From Croceibacterium_A sp044506885 (GTDB lineage: Bacteria; Pseudomonadota; Alphaproteobacteria; Sphingomonadales; Sphingomonadaceae): DNA of 47,992 nt. Below, piece by piece: positions 31,862-40,330 of this stretch (within the stretch, counting starts at the first letter, position 1; every line of letters starts with the position of its first letter). The notes beneath the pieces are model-generated. The model had not been told where the DNA came from and did not search any database. It saw only the letters and a program-made list of their open reading frames with translations. The position numbers and the translations under genes are program-made. The stretch is from positions 1 through 47,992 of the forward strand of contig JBIQKC010000023.1 in NCBI GenBank assembly GCA_044506885.1. Direction: 5' to 3'.

Positions 31862-33390
31862 CAGTGCGCTCCCTCATGCGCTTCGGCGGCGGCAGGCGCG
31901 CTTTCGCCGATGACAAGATGCGCATCGCCTTCCGGCGCGGCGCGGGCGAGGCGCGCGTCGAGCGCCTGGATGTCGGCGCGGATAGGGGCGAGGAAGCTTT
32001 CCGGATAGACGCCCATCCACAGCACCGCCGCCGCGATCGGCCCGAGCATCAGCCATTCGCGCGGGCTCAGGTCCGGCATCGCCGCGGCATCGGCATTCCT
32101 CTGCACGCCGAAGGCGATGCGCCAGTAGAGGTAGAGCATGTACGCCGCGCCGAGGATGATGCCGGTGGCGCAGACTGCGGTGACCCAGCTCGACACCTGA
32201 TAGATGCCCGCGAGGCTCAGGAATTCGCCGACGAAGCCGCTGGTGCCGGGAAGGCCGATGCTGGCCATGGTGAACAGCATGAAGAACAGTGCGTACTTCG
32301 GCATGTTGATCGACAACCCGCCGTAGCGGTCGATCTCACGCGTATGGAGGCGGTCGTAGATCACGCCCACGCACAGGAACAGCGCGCCGGAGACGAGGCC
32401 GTGCGACAACATCACTATCACCGCGCCTTCGAGGCCCTGAACATTGAAGGCGAACAGGCCGACCGTGACGATGGCCATGTGCGCCACCGAGGAATAGGCG
32501 ATCAGCTTCTTCATGTCGTGCTGCACCAGCGCGATCAGGCTGGTGATGACCACCGCCGCCATGCTGAGACCCCAGATCAGCCACATGAACTGCGCGCTCG
32601 CTTCGGGGAACATCGGCAGGCTGAAGCGGATGAAGCCGTAGCCGCCCATCTTCAGCAGCACGCCCGCCAGGATCACCGAACCCGCCGTGGGCGCCTGCAC
32701 GTGCGCATCGGGCAGCCAGGTGTGGAGCGGCCACATCGGCATCTTCACCGCGAAGCTGGCGAAGAACGCGAGCCACAGCCAGGTCTGCGCGCCGGCCGGG
32801 AAATCGTAGGCCATCAGCGTCGGGATGTCGGTAGTCCCGGCCTCGATCACCATCCACAGCATGGCGATTAGCATCAGCACCGAGCCGAGCAGCGTGTAGA
32901 GGAAGAACTTGTACGCCGCGTAAATCCGGTTCTGGCCGCCCCACACGCCGATGATCAGGTACATCGGGATCAGGCCGGCTTCGAAGAAGATGTAGAACAG
33001 CAGCAGGTCCTGCGCGGCGAACACGCCGATCATCAGCACTTCCATGAACAGGAAGGTCGCCATGTATTCGCCGACGCGCTTGTCGATCGAATGGCTGGCG
33101 AGGATGCATATCGGCATCAGGAACACGCTGAGCACGATCAGCATCAGCGCGATGCCGTCGATACCGAGCGCCCAGGAGAACCCGGCGAAGACCGGCGCCC
33201 GTTCCACGAACTGCCACTGCGCGCCGCCGATGTCGAAATTGGCCCAGAGGAGAATTCCAAGCGCGAGATCGATCAGGGTCGCTGCGAGCGCGATGGTGCG
33301 CGCGGCCTTATCGCCCACGAACAGGCAGGCGATCGCGCCCAGCATCGGCACGAGCAGCATCGTCGACAGAATGGGAAAGCCCTCCATCAC
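31861..33390 (-). CDS. nuoM: NADH-quinone oxidoreductase subunit M
   Basis: The 509-residue antiporter-like subunit has about 14 transmembrane helices and the signature MPMWPLHTWLPDAHVQAPT, with pump residues such as the Glu in FFEAGLIPMYLIIG. ATGA overlap with nuoL. The short C-terminal tail is Ala/Glu-rich with no known domain. Confidence 0.97.
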   Translation of the reverse strand: MMEGFPILSTMLLVPMLGAIACLFVGDKAARTIALAATLIDLALGILLWANFDIGGAQWQFVERAPVFAGFSWALGIDGIALMLIVLSVFLMPICILASHSIDKRVGEYMATFLFMEVLMIGVFAAQDLLLFYIFFEAGLIPMYLIIGVWGGQNRIYAAYKFFLYTLLGSVLMLIAMLWMVIEAGTTDIPTLMAYDFPAGAQTWLWLAFFASFAVKMPMWPLHTWLPDAHVQAPTAGSVILAGVLLKMGGYGFIRFSLPMFPEASAQFMWLIWGLSMAAVVITSLIALVQHDMKKLIAYSSVAHMAIVTVGLFAFNVQGLEGAVIVMLSHGLVSGALFLCVGVIYDRLHTREIDRYGGLSINMPKYALFFMLFTMASIGLPGTSGFVGEFLSLAGIYQVSSWVTAVCATGIILGAAYMLYLYWRIAFGVQRNADAAAMPDLSPREWLMLGPIAAAVLWMGVYPESFLAPIRADIQALDARLARAAPEGDAHLVIGESAPAAAEAHEGAH

Positions 33391-35480
33391 GCGAGCACCC
33401 AGGTGATCGCGGCCACGAGCCCGAGAAGCATGATCAGCGCGTAGCTGGTCAGGTAGCCGGACTGCACGCGCCGCGCGAGGATCGCGCCCTGCTGCATGAC
33501 CCAGGCCGTGCCGTTCGGTCCGAAGCGGTCGATGGTCCCTTCGTCACCGCGCTTCCACAACAACCGTCCGAACCGGAATGCGGGGCGAACGAACAGGAAG
33601 TCGTACAGTTCGTCGAAGTACCACTTGTTGTAGAGGAAGCGGTAGATCGGCCCGATCTGCGCGACCGTCTTTTCCGGAATCGAGGTGTCGCCGATATAGG
33701 CCAGCCAGGCGATGGCGAGGCCGATCAGCATGACGAAGCTGGCGGTCAGCTTCACCCATGTCGGCACTTCGTGCATCGCATGGATCAGGTGCTCGTTATA
33801 GGCGATCGAACCGTTCCAGAACGCTTCGCCGTCGATGAACTGGTGGTGGAACACGAAGCCGGCGAAGACCGCCCCGACCGAGAGCAGGACGAGCGGCACC
33901 AGCATCGGCCATGGGCTCTCATGCGGGTGATAGCCGGCAGTGCCGTCGCCATGATGCGGATCGGGGACATCGTGAGTCACGTCATGCCCCGCGTGTTCCT
34001 GCGCCGGCGGATTGTCGCCAGCCGCGTGGCCATGCGGATCTCCCTGGCCGTGTCCGTGACCATGCGCGTCGTGGACAGCGTGCTGGATATGCTCGCTGCG
34101 GGCCCAGCGCGGCTTGCCCCAGAAGGTCAGGAACATCAGCCGCCACGAATAGAAGCTGGTAAGCAAGGCGGCGAAGGCGCCGATCCAGAACGCCGCGCTG
34201 CCCATCTCCGTGCCGCTGGCGAAGGCCGCCTCCAAGATCGCGTCCTTGGAGTAGAAGCCGGCGAAGCCGAACACGCCCAGCACGCCCACGCCGGTGATCG
34301 CCAGCGTGCCGGCCATCATCGCCCAGAAGGTGATCGGGATGCTTTTCCGCAGGTTGCCGTAGTACCGCATGTCCTGTTCGTGGTGCATCGCGTGGATCAC
34401 CGATCCCGCGCCGAGGAACAGCAGCGCCTTGAAGAAGGCATGCGTGAACAGGTGGAACATCGCCGCGCCATAGGCACCGACGCCGGCGGCGAAGAACATG
34501 TAGCCGAGTTGGCTGCATGTCGAATAGGCGATGACCCGCTTGATGTCCCACTGCGTGGTGCCGACGGTGGCGGCGAACAGGCAGGTGGCGGCGCCGATGA
34601 AGGTGACGAAAGTCAGCGCGGCGGGCGCGGCCTCGAACATCGGCGACAGGCGGCAGACCATGAACACGCCCGCCGTGACCATCGTGGCGGCGTGGATCAG
34701 CGCGGATACCGGCGTCGGGCCTTCCATCGCGTCCGGCAGCCAGGTGTGCAGGCCCAGCTGGGCCGACTTGCCCATCGCGCCGACGAACAGCAGCAGGCAC
34801 AGGATCGTCATCGTATCGAGCCGCATGCCGAGGAAGGTGATGTGGCTGACGCCCTGCATCGCCGGCGCGGCGGCGAGGATTTCGGGGATCGAGGTCGTCT
34901 GGAACACCAGGAACGTGCCGAAGATGCCGAGCATGAAGCCGAGATCGCCCACGCGGTTGACCACGAAGGCCTTGATCGCGGCCGCATTGGCAGTGGGCTT
35001 CCTGAACCAGAACCCGATCAGCAGGTAGCTGGCGAGGCCGACGCCTTCCCAGCCGAAGAACATCTGCACGAGGTTGTCCGCCGTCACCAGCATCAGCATC
35101 GCGAAGGTGAACAGGCTGAGGTAGGCGAAGAACCGCGGCTGGTCCGGGTCTTCCGCCATGTAGCCCCACGAATAGAGGTGCACGAGCGCGGAGACGGTGG
35201 TGACGACCACCAGCATGATCGCAGTCAGCGTGTCGACGCGCAGCGCCCAGTCGAACGTCATCGCGCCGCTTTCGACCCACTTGAGCACCGGCACGACCTG
35301 CGCCGGCACATCGCCGCCGAGATAGTCGAGGAAGATCGGCCACGAGAGCGCGCACGACAGGAACAGCGCGCCGGTGGTCAGCGACTTGGCGACGACATTG
35401 CCGAGCGCGCGGTTGCCGAGCCCGGCAATGATAGCCGCGAGCAATGGTCCGAAGACGATGACGAGGATCGAAGTGGACAC
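33387..35480 (-). CDS. nuoL: NADH-quinone oxidoreductase subunit L (with histidine-rich loop)
   Basis: The 697-residue largest antiporter-like subunit of complex I has the long C-terminal lateral helix region. Motifs: FFGWEGVGLASYLLIGFW and LGLHTWLPDAMEGPTPVSA. It is about 85 residues longer than E. coli NuoL (613). Much of the excess is a polar loop at about residues 461-524 with 15 histidines within about 60 residues (see findings). The GTG start at 35480 lies 3 bp after the nuoK stop. Confidence 0.96.
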   Translation of the reverse strand: MSTSILVIVFGPLLAAIIAGLGNRALGNVVAKSLTTGALFLSCALSWPIFLDYLGGDVPAQVVPVLKWVESGAMTFDWALRVDTLTAIMLVVVTTVSALVHLYSWGYMAEDPDQPRFFAYLSLFTFAMLMLVTADNLVQMFFGWEGVGLASYLLIGFWFRKPTANAAAIKAFVVNRVGDLGFMLGIFGTFLVFQTTSIPEILAAAPAMQGVSHITFLGMRLDTMTILCLLLFVGAMGKSAQLGLHTWLPDAMEGPTPVSALIHAATMVTAGVFMVCRLSPMFEAAPAALTFVTFIGAATCLFAATVGTTQWDIKRVIAYSTCSQLGYMFFAAGVGAYGAAMFHLFTHAFFKALLFLGAGSVIHAMHHEQDMRYYGNLRKSIPITFWAMMAGTLAITGVGVLGVFGFAGFYSKDAILEAAFASGTEMGSAAFWIGAFAALLTSFYSWRLMFLTFWGKPRWARSEHIQHAVHDAHGHGHGQGDPHGHAAGDNPPAQEHAGHDVTHDVPDPHHGDGTAGYHPHESPWPMLVPLVLLSVGAVFAGFVFHHQFIDGEAFWNGSIAYNEHLIHAMHEVPTWVKLTASFVMLIGLAIAWLAYIGDTSIPEKTVAQIGPIYRFLYNKWYFDELYDFLFVRPAFRFGRLLWKRGDEGTIDRFGPNGTAWVMQQGAILARRVQSGYLTSYALIMLLGLVAAITWVLA

Positions 35481-35483
35481 GCC

Positions 35484-35789
35484 TTATCCCTTCAGCCGGT
35501 CGACGCTATCGACCGCGATGGTGCCGCGGGCGCGGAAATAGATGACCAGGATCGCAAGGCCGATCGCCGCCTCGCCCGCCGCCACGGTGAGCACGAACAT
35601 CGCGAAGACCTGCCCGGTCAGATCGCCGAGGAAGGCGCTGAACGCGACGAGGTTGATGTTCACCGCGAGCAGGATCAGCTCGATCGCCATCAGGATGACG
35701 ATCACGTTCTTGCGGTTGAGGAAGATGCCGAGCACGCCGAGCACGAACAGGATCGAGCTGACGACGACGTAATGTTCGATGCCGATCAC
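35484..35789 (-). CDS. nuoK: NADH-quinone oxidoreductase subunit K
   Basis: The 101-residue three-helix membrane subunit carries the conserved buried glutamates in ILMAIELILLAVN and AAGEAAIGLAI. The GTG start at 35789 overlaps the nuoJ stop (GTGA) and gives VIGIEHYVVVSS, matching the family start and length. Confidence 0.97.
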   Translation of the reverse strand: MIGIEHYVVVSSILFVLGVLGIFLNRKNVIVILMAIELILLAVNINLVAFSAFLGDLTGQVFAMFVLTVAAGEAAIGLAILVIYFRARGTIAVDSVDRLKG

Positions 35790-36406
35790 AGCGAAACCCC
35801 CTGCCCCACTTCGGGCTTCGTGTTGACGACCGCTTCCGAAGGCTTGCGGGCGATCTGCTTCGCGATGTCCTGCTGCCCGCGCCAGGCGCGGCGTTCGCGG
35901 TGGGTGAGGACGATCGCGCCGACCATCGCCACCAGCAGGATCAGGCCGGCGGTTTCGAACAGGAACAGGTAGCGGCCGTAGAGCAGCGCGCCGATGCTTT
36001 CGATATTGCTCCGGTCGAGCAGCGGCGCGGCCGAACCGTCGGGCGTGCCGAGGTCGAGCGCGCCCGCGCGATAGGCCCCGACGCCCAGCACGATCTCCGC
36101 CAGCAGGACCAGCGCTATGGCGATACCCAGCGGGAAATTGCGGATGAATCCGGCGCGCAGCTCGGCAAAGTCGATGTCGAGCATCATGACCACGAACAGG
36201 AACAGCACCGCGACCGCGCCGACGTAGACGATCACCAGCAGCATGGCGATGAACTCCGCCCCGACGATCACCATCAGGCCCGCCGCGTTGAAGAACGCCA
36301 GGATCAGCCACAGCACCGAATGCACCGGGTTGCGCGCCATGATGACGAACACGCCCGAAAGGATCGTCAGCGCGGCGAAGAGGTAGAAGGCGAGGAGCTG
36401 GATCAC
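35786..36406 (-). CDS. nuoJ: NADH-quinone oxidoreductase subunit J
   Basis: The 206-residue membrane subunit has five helices; the conserved Tyr/Gly region 'MLLVIVYVGAVAVLFLFVVMML' lies in helix 3 with its pi-bulge. The GTG at 36406 is preceded at 5 nt by GGAGG, which belongs to the end of repeat copy A. The longer frame begins inside that repeat and is rejected. Unlike most junctions in this operon, nuoI and nuoJ are separated by 183 bp. Confidence 0.95.
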   Translation of the reverse strand: MIQLLAFYLFAALTILSGVFVIMARNPVHSVLWLILAFFNAAGLMVIVGAEFIAMLLVIVYVGAVAVLFLFVVMMLDIDFAELRAGFIRNFPLGIAIALVLLAEIVLGVGAYRAGALDLGTPDGSAAPLLDRSNIESIGALLYGRYLFLFETAGLILLVAMVGAIVLTHRERRAWRGQQDIAKQIARKPSEAVVNTKPEVGQGVSL

Positions 36407-36409
36407 CCG

Positions 36410-36558
36410 ATCCTCCCCGGCACGGGGAGGGGAACCGCCGGCCGCAGGCCGGGGGTGGAGGGGCACGGGCGGTGAACCGGACGCATCGAGGTCGGGAGCA
36501 CTTGCACGTGCCCCTCCACCATCCTTCGGATGGTCCCCCTCCCCGTTCCGGGGAGGAT
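36410..36558. repeat. 149-bp structured intergenic repeat, copy A (nuoI-nuoJ)
   Basis: The ends are inverted (atcctcccc at 36410-36418, ggggaggat at 36550-36558). It contains several hairpins: CCTCCCCG-GCA-CGGGGAGG (36412-36430), ccggcc-gca-ggccgg, a 14-bp pairing of ggtggaggggcacg with cgtgcccctccacc, ccatcc-ttc-ggatgg (36519-36533), and CCTCCCCG-TTC-CGGGGAGG at the right end. A second copy of identical length lies at 38158-38306 in the same orientation, differing at about 15 positions. Confidence 0.93.
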
Positions 36559-36589
36559 TTGCTTGGCTGAATCGATCACGCCGCGCCGC

Positions 36590-37075
36590 CTACCGATAGG
36601 GCGCATCGGCTTCAAGGTTCGCGGCGATGGCCCGCTCCCACTTGTCCCCGTTGGCCAGAAGTTTCGCCTTGTCGTAGAGCAGTTCCTCGCGCGTTTCGGT
36701 CGCGTATTCGAAGTTCGGCCCTTCGACGATGGCATCCACCGGGCAAGCTTCCTGGCAGAAGCCGCAATAGATGCACTTGGTCATGTCGATGTCGTAGCGC
36801 GTGGTGCGGCGGCTGCCGTCCTCGCGCGGCTCCGACTCGATGGTGATCGCCTGCGCCGGGCAGATCGCCTCGCACAGCTTGCAGGCGATGCAGCGCTCCT
36901 CGCCGTTGGGATAGCGGCGCAGCGCATGCTCGCCGCGAAAGCGCGGGGAGAGCGGGTTCTTCTCGAACGGGTAGTTGATCGTCGCCTTGGGCTTGAAGAA
37001 GTACTTCAGCGTGAGGGCATGCGCCTTCACGAACTCCCACAGGGTGAACGACTTGACGAATTGGGCGAGGGTCAT
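36590..37075 (-). CDS. nuoI: NADH-quinone oxidoreductase subunit I (two [4Fe-4S] clusters)
   Basis: The 161-residue peripheral-arm subunit carries two 4Fe-4S ferredoxin motifs, CIACKLCEAICP (residues 62-72) and CIYCGFCQEACP (101-111), which hold clusters N6a and N6b passing electrons toward NuoB. The ATG overlaps the nuoH stop (ATGA). Repeat copy A begins 31 bp after its stop. Confidence 0.97.
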   Translation of the reverse strand: MTLAQFVKSFTLWEFVKAHALTLKYFFKPKATINYPFEKNPLSPRFRGEHALRRYPNGEERCIACKLCEAICPAQAITIESEPREDGSRRTTRYDIDMTKCIYCGFCQEACPVDAIVEGPNFEYATETREELLYDKAKLLANGDKWERAIAANLEADAPYR

Positions 37076-38154
37076 CCGTACCTCGTGAACATCAGATAGC
37101 CGGAAACCAGCACGATGAAGATCAGGCTCATCGGCAGGAACACTTTCCACCCGAGCCGCATAAGCTGGTCGTAGCGAAAGCGCGGAACGGTCGCCTTGAC
37201 CCACGAGAAGATGAAGAAGAACAGGAAGATCTTGGCGAAAAGCCAGATCCAGCCCGGAATCCAGTACAGTATCTCCAGCTCCAGCGGGGGCAGCCAGCCG
37301 CCGAAGAACAGGATCGCGTTGAGCGCGCACATCAGCAGGACGTTGGCGTATTCGCCGAGCCAGAACAGCGCGAAGCTCATGCTCGAATATTCGGTCTGGT
37401 AGCCGGCAACGAGCTCGCTTTCGGCCTCGGTCAGGTCGAACGGCGCGCGCGCGGTTTCGGCCAGCGCGGAGATCAGGAACAACACCCACATCGGGAACAG
37501 CAGCAGGTTGAACCAGAAGCCGTTGACGATACCGCCGATGCCGTGGCCGCGCTGCGCCTCGATGATGTCGTTGAGGTTGAAGCTGCCGGCCCACAGCACC
37601 ACGCAGACGAGGATGAAGCCGATCGAGACTTCGTAGGAAATCATCTGCGCCGCGGCGCGCATGGCGGAGAAGAACGGGTACTTCGAGTTCGAAGCCCAGC
37701 CCGACATCACCACGCCGTATACCCCGAGCGAACTGACGGCGAGGATGTAGAGCAGGCCGACGTTGATGTCGGCGAGCACGGCGCCCGAATTGAACGGAAT
37801 CACCGCCCAGGCCAGCAGCGCCACCGTAAACGTGACGATCGGCGCGAGCAGGAAGATGCCCTTGTTCGCCGCCGAGGGGACGATGGTTTCCTGGAGGAAC
37901 ACCTTGAGCCCGTCGGCGAAGCTTTGCAGCAAGCCGAACGGACCGACAACGTTGGGGCCGCGCCGGAGCGCCATCGCCGCCCAGATCTTGCGATCGGCGT
38001 AGATGATCATCGCCACCGCCAGCAACAGCGGCAGGGCGATCAGCAGGATACCGGCGATTGTGGCGGTGAACCACGCCCATTCGTAAGTCATGCCGAGCTC
38101 GATACGACCGACGAACGGCAGCCACACATACCATGTCTGGAAGAACTCGGTCAT
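37072..38154 (-). CDS. nuoH: NADH-quinone oxidoreductase subunit H
   Basis: The 360-residue membrane subunit forms the quinone-chamber roof. Motifs: RRGPNVVGPFGLLQSFADGLK, ALAETARAPFDLTEAESELVAGY with the conserved loop glutamates, and FFIFSWVKATVPRFRYDQLM. The ATG at 38154 is preceded at 5 nt by GGAGG belonging to repeat copy B; 166 bp separate it from nuoG. Confidence 0.97.
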   Translation of the reverse strand: MTEFFQTWYVWLPFVGRIELGMTYEWAWFTATIAGILLIALPLLLAVAMIIYADRKIWAAMALRRGPNVVGPFGLLQSFADGLKVFLQETIVPSAANKGIFLLAPIVTFTVALLAWAVIPFNSGAVLADINVGLLYILAVSSLGVYGVVMSGWASNSKYPFFSAMRAAAQMISYEVSIGFILVCVVLWAGSFNLNDIIEAQRGHGIGGIVNGFWFNLLLFPMWVLFLISALAETARAPFDLTEAESELVAGYQTEYSSMSFALFWLGEYANVLLMCALNAILFFGGWLPPLELEILYWIPGWIWLFAKIFLFFFIFSWVKATVPRFRYDQLMRLGWKVFLPMSLIFIVLVSGYLMFTRYG

Positions 38155-38157
38155 GCG

Positions 38158-38306
38158 ATCCTCCCCCGGTGGGGGAGGGGGACCGCCGGCCGCAGGCCGG
38201 GGGTGGAGCGGCACGCGCGGTGAACCGGACGCCGCGAGGTCGGGAGCACTCGCGTGTGCCCCTCCACCATGCTTCGCATGGTCCCCCTCCCCGTGCCGGG
38301 GAGGAT
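38158..38306. repeat. 149-bp structured intergenic repeat, copy B (nuoG-nuoH)
   Basis: Same architecture and exact length as copy A. Hairpins: CCTCCCCC-GGT-GGGGGAGG (38160-38178) and ccatgc-ttc-gcatgg (38267-38281). Differences from copy A in these stems are paired (compensatory). The element ends 4 bp before the nuoH start on one side and about 15 bp from the nuoG stop on the other. Confidence 0.93.
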
Positions 38307-38320
38307 TTGGTCGAACCCAC

Positions 38321-40330
38321 TCATTCCGCCGCCTCCGCCAGATCTTCGCCGTGCAGCAGTTCGGCGGAGCAGCGCTGCATCGTCGGGCTGCACCGGGCGA
38401 TGGGGTTGGTGAGGTAGAAGTCCGCGATCGGATAGGCCGCGATCGCGCCTTCCGCCTTGGCGCCCTTCCCGGCTTTGGGCAGCGCCCCGTAATCGGCGAG
38501 CCCTTCGACGCCCAGCGCCGGAACCTCGGTCACCATCGCTGCGCGCAATTCGTCGAAGCTGTCGAAACCGACAGAGACGCCCAGCGCATCGGCCAGCGCG
38601 CGCAGAATGGTCCAGTCTTCGCGCGCGTCGCCCGGCGCGAAGACCGCCTTGTCGGCAAACTGCACCCGGCCTTCGCCGTTGACGTAGGTACCGGCCTTCT
38701 CGGTGTAGGCGCTGGCGGGGAGGATCACGTCGGCCGCATGCGCGCCCTTGTCGCCGTGATGGCCGATATAGACCTTCAGGCTCTCGGCGAACTGGCCGTA
38801 ATCGACTTCGTCCGCGCCGAGCGAGAGCAGGACCTTGGGTTTGGCCTCGGCGATGTCCGCCATGCCACCCTCTTGCGCGAAGCCGAGCATCAGCGCGCCC
38901 ATGCGCGCGGCGGCCATGTGGATGACGTTGAAGCCGCTCCAGTCCTCTCGAACCAGCTTGTACTGCTCCGCGAGCGCGAGACCCGCATCGAGAGCGCCCT
39001 TGGCCAACGCCGCACCGCCGAGAATCAGCGCCGGGCGTTCGGCCTGCGCCAGCGCGTCCGCCGCATCCTCGGGCAGCTTGTTCAGCACGGCCAGATCCTC
39101 GCCGAGGAAGGTGGTCGGGTAAGTCGTCTCCCAGTGGGGGCCGACCACGAACACTTTCGCTCCGCGCTTCACCGCCTTGCGCAGGCGCACATTGAGCAGC
39201 GGGGCTTCCCAGCGGATGTGACTGCCGACGATGAGGATGGCGTCGGCATCCTCGATCCCGGCGAAGGTGCTGTTGAAGTTCACCGCCGCGAGATTGCCGG
39301 TGGCGTAGGCCATGCCGGTCTGGCGGCTTTCGATCAGGTCGGATCCGAGCGCCTTGAGCAGCGCCTTCGCCGCGAACATCGTTTCGCAATCGACGAGATC
39401 GCCGGCAACCGCGGCGATGCTTTTGCCGGGTTTTGCCCTGGCGATGGCGGCAAACGCCTCGTCCCAGCTGGCCTGCGCCAGCTTACCCTTTTTGCGGATC
39501 CACACCTTGTCGAGCCGGCGGGCGTTCAGGCCCTCTACCTGGTAGCGCGCCTTGTCGCTGATCCATTCCTCGTTGACGTCGTCGTTATTGCGCGGGAGCA
39601 CGCGCAGCACCGCGCGGCCGCGGGAATCGATGCGGATGTTCGAGCCCATCGCGTCGCTGACGTCGATGCCGAGCGTCTTCTTCAGCTCCCACGGCCGCGC
39701 TTCGTAGGCATAGGGGCGGCTGGTCAGCGCGCCGACCGGGCACAGGTCGATCACGTTGGCCGACAGTTCGTGCTTCGCCGCGTGCTCCAGATAAGTCGTG
39801 ATCTGCATGTCCTCGCCGCGATAGAGCGCGCCGATTTCGTCCACGCCGGCGATCTCCTCGGAGAAGCGGATGCAGCGGGTGCAGTGGATGCAGCGGGTCA
39901 TGATCGTCTTGATCAGCGGGCCCATGTACTTCTCGGTGACGGCGCGCTTGTTCTCGTGGAAGCGCGAGCCGCCGCGGCCATAGGCCATGGCCTGATCCTG
40001 CAAGTCGCACTCGCCGCCCTGATCGCAGATCGGGCAATCGAGCGGGTGGTTGATGAGCAGGAACTCCATCACCCCTTCGCGCGCCTTCTTCACCATCTCG
40101 GTGGCGGTGAAGATTTCCTGCCCGTCGGTGGCGGGCAGCGCGCAGCTCGCCTGCGGCTTGGGGGGACCCGGCTTCACTTCGACCAGACACATGCGGCAAT
40201 TGCCGGCGATGCTCAGCCGTTCGTGATAGCAGAAACGCGGGATTTCCTTGCCGGCAAGCTCACAGGCTTGCAGCACGGTCGCCCCGTTGGGGACCTCGAT
40301 TTCCTGGCCGTCTACGGTGACTTTGGGCAT
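38321..40330 (-). CDS. nuoG: NADH-quinone oxidoreductase subunit G (iron-sulfur subunit)
   Basis: The 669-residue peripheral-arm subunit begins with a 2Fe-2S ferredoxin domain (PRFCYHERLSIAGNCRMC). The His-coordinated region CPICDQGGECDLQD and the 4Fe-4S motif CIHCTRCIRF follow, then a molybdopterin-oxidoreductase-like domain without cofactor function. Length is usual for alphaproteobacteria, shorter than E. coli NuoG. The ATG overlaps the stop of the 235-residue secreted protein (ATGA), an unusual neighbour. Repeat copy B follows about 15 bp after its stop. Confidence 0.97.
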   Translation of the reverse strand: MPKVTVDGQEIEVPNGATVLQACELAGKEIPRFCYHERLSIAGNCRMCLVEVKPGPPKPQASCALPATDGQEIFTATEMVKKAREGVMEFLLINHPLDCPICDQGGECDLQDQAMAYGRGGSRFHENKRAVTEKYMGPLIKTIMTRCIHCTRCIRFSEEIAGVDEIGALYRGEDMQITTYLEHAAKHELSANVIDLCPVGALTSRPYAYEARPWELKKTLGIDVSDAMGSNIRIDSRGRAVLRVLPRNNDDVNEEWISDKARYQVEGLNARRLDKVWIRKKGKLAQASWDEAFAAIARAKPGKSIAAVAGDLVDCETMFAAKALLKALGSDLIESRQTGMAYATGNLAAVNFNSTFAGIEDADAILIVGSHIRWEAPLLNVRLRKAVKRGAKVFVVGPHWETTYPTTFLGEDLAVLNKLPEDAADALAQAERPALILGGAALAKGALDAGLALAEQYKLVREDWSGFNVIHMAAARMGALMLGFAQEGGMADIAEAKPKVLLSLGADEVDYGQFAESLKVYIGHHGDKGAHAADVILPASAYTEKAGTYVNGEGRVQFADKAVFAPGDAREDWTILRALADALGVSVGFDSFDELRAAMVTEVPALGVEGLADYGALPKAGKGAKAEGAIAAYPIADFYLTNPIARCSPTMQRCSAELLHGEDLAEAAE

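Noticed and set aside
33771..35972. Very long + strand open frame (733 codons) opposite nuoL and nuoK
   Set aside because: Composition (Glu, Arg, His, Gln rich) is the reverse-complement image of hydrophobic membrane-protein codons, and it spans gene borders of real nuo genes.
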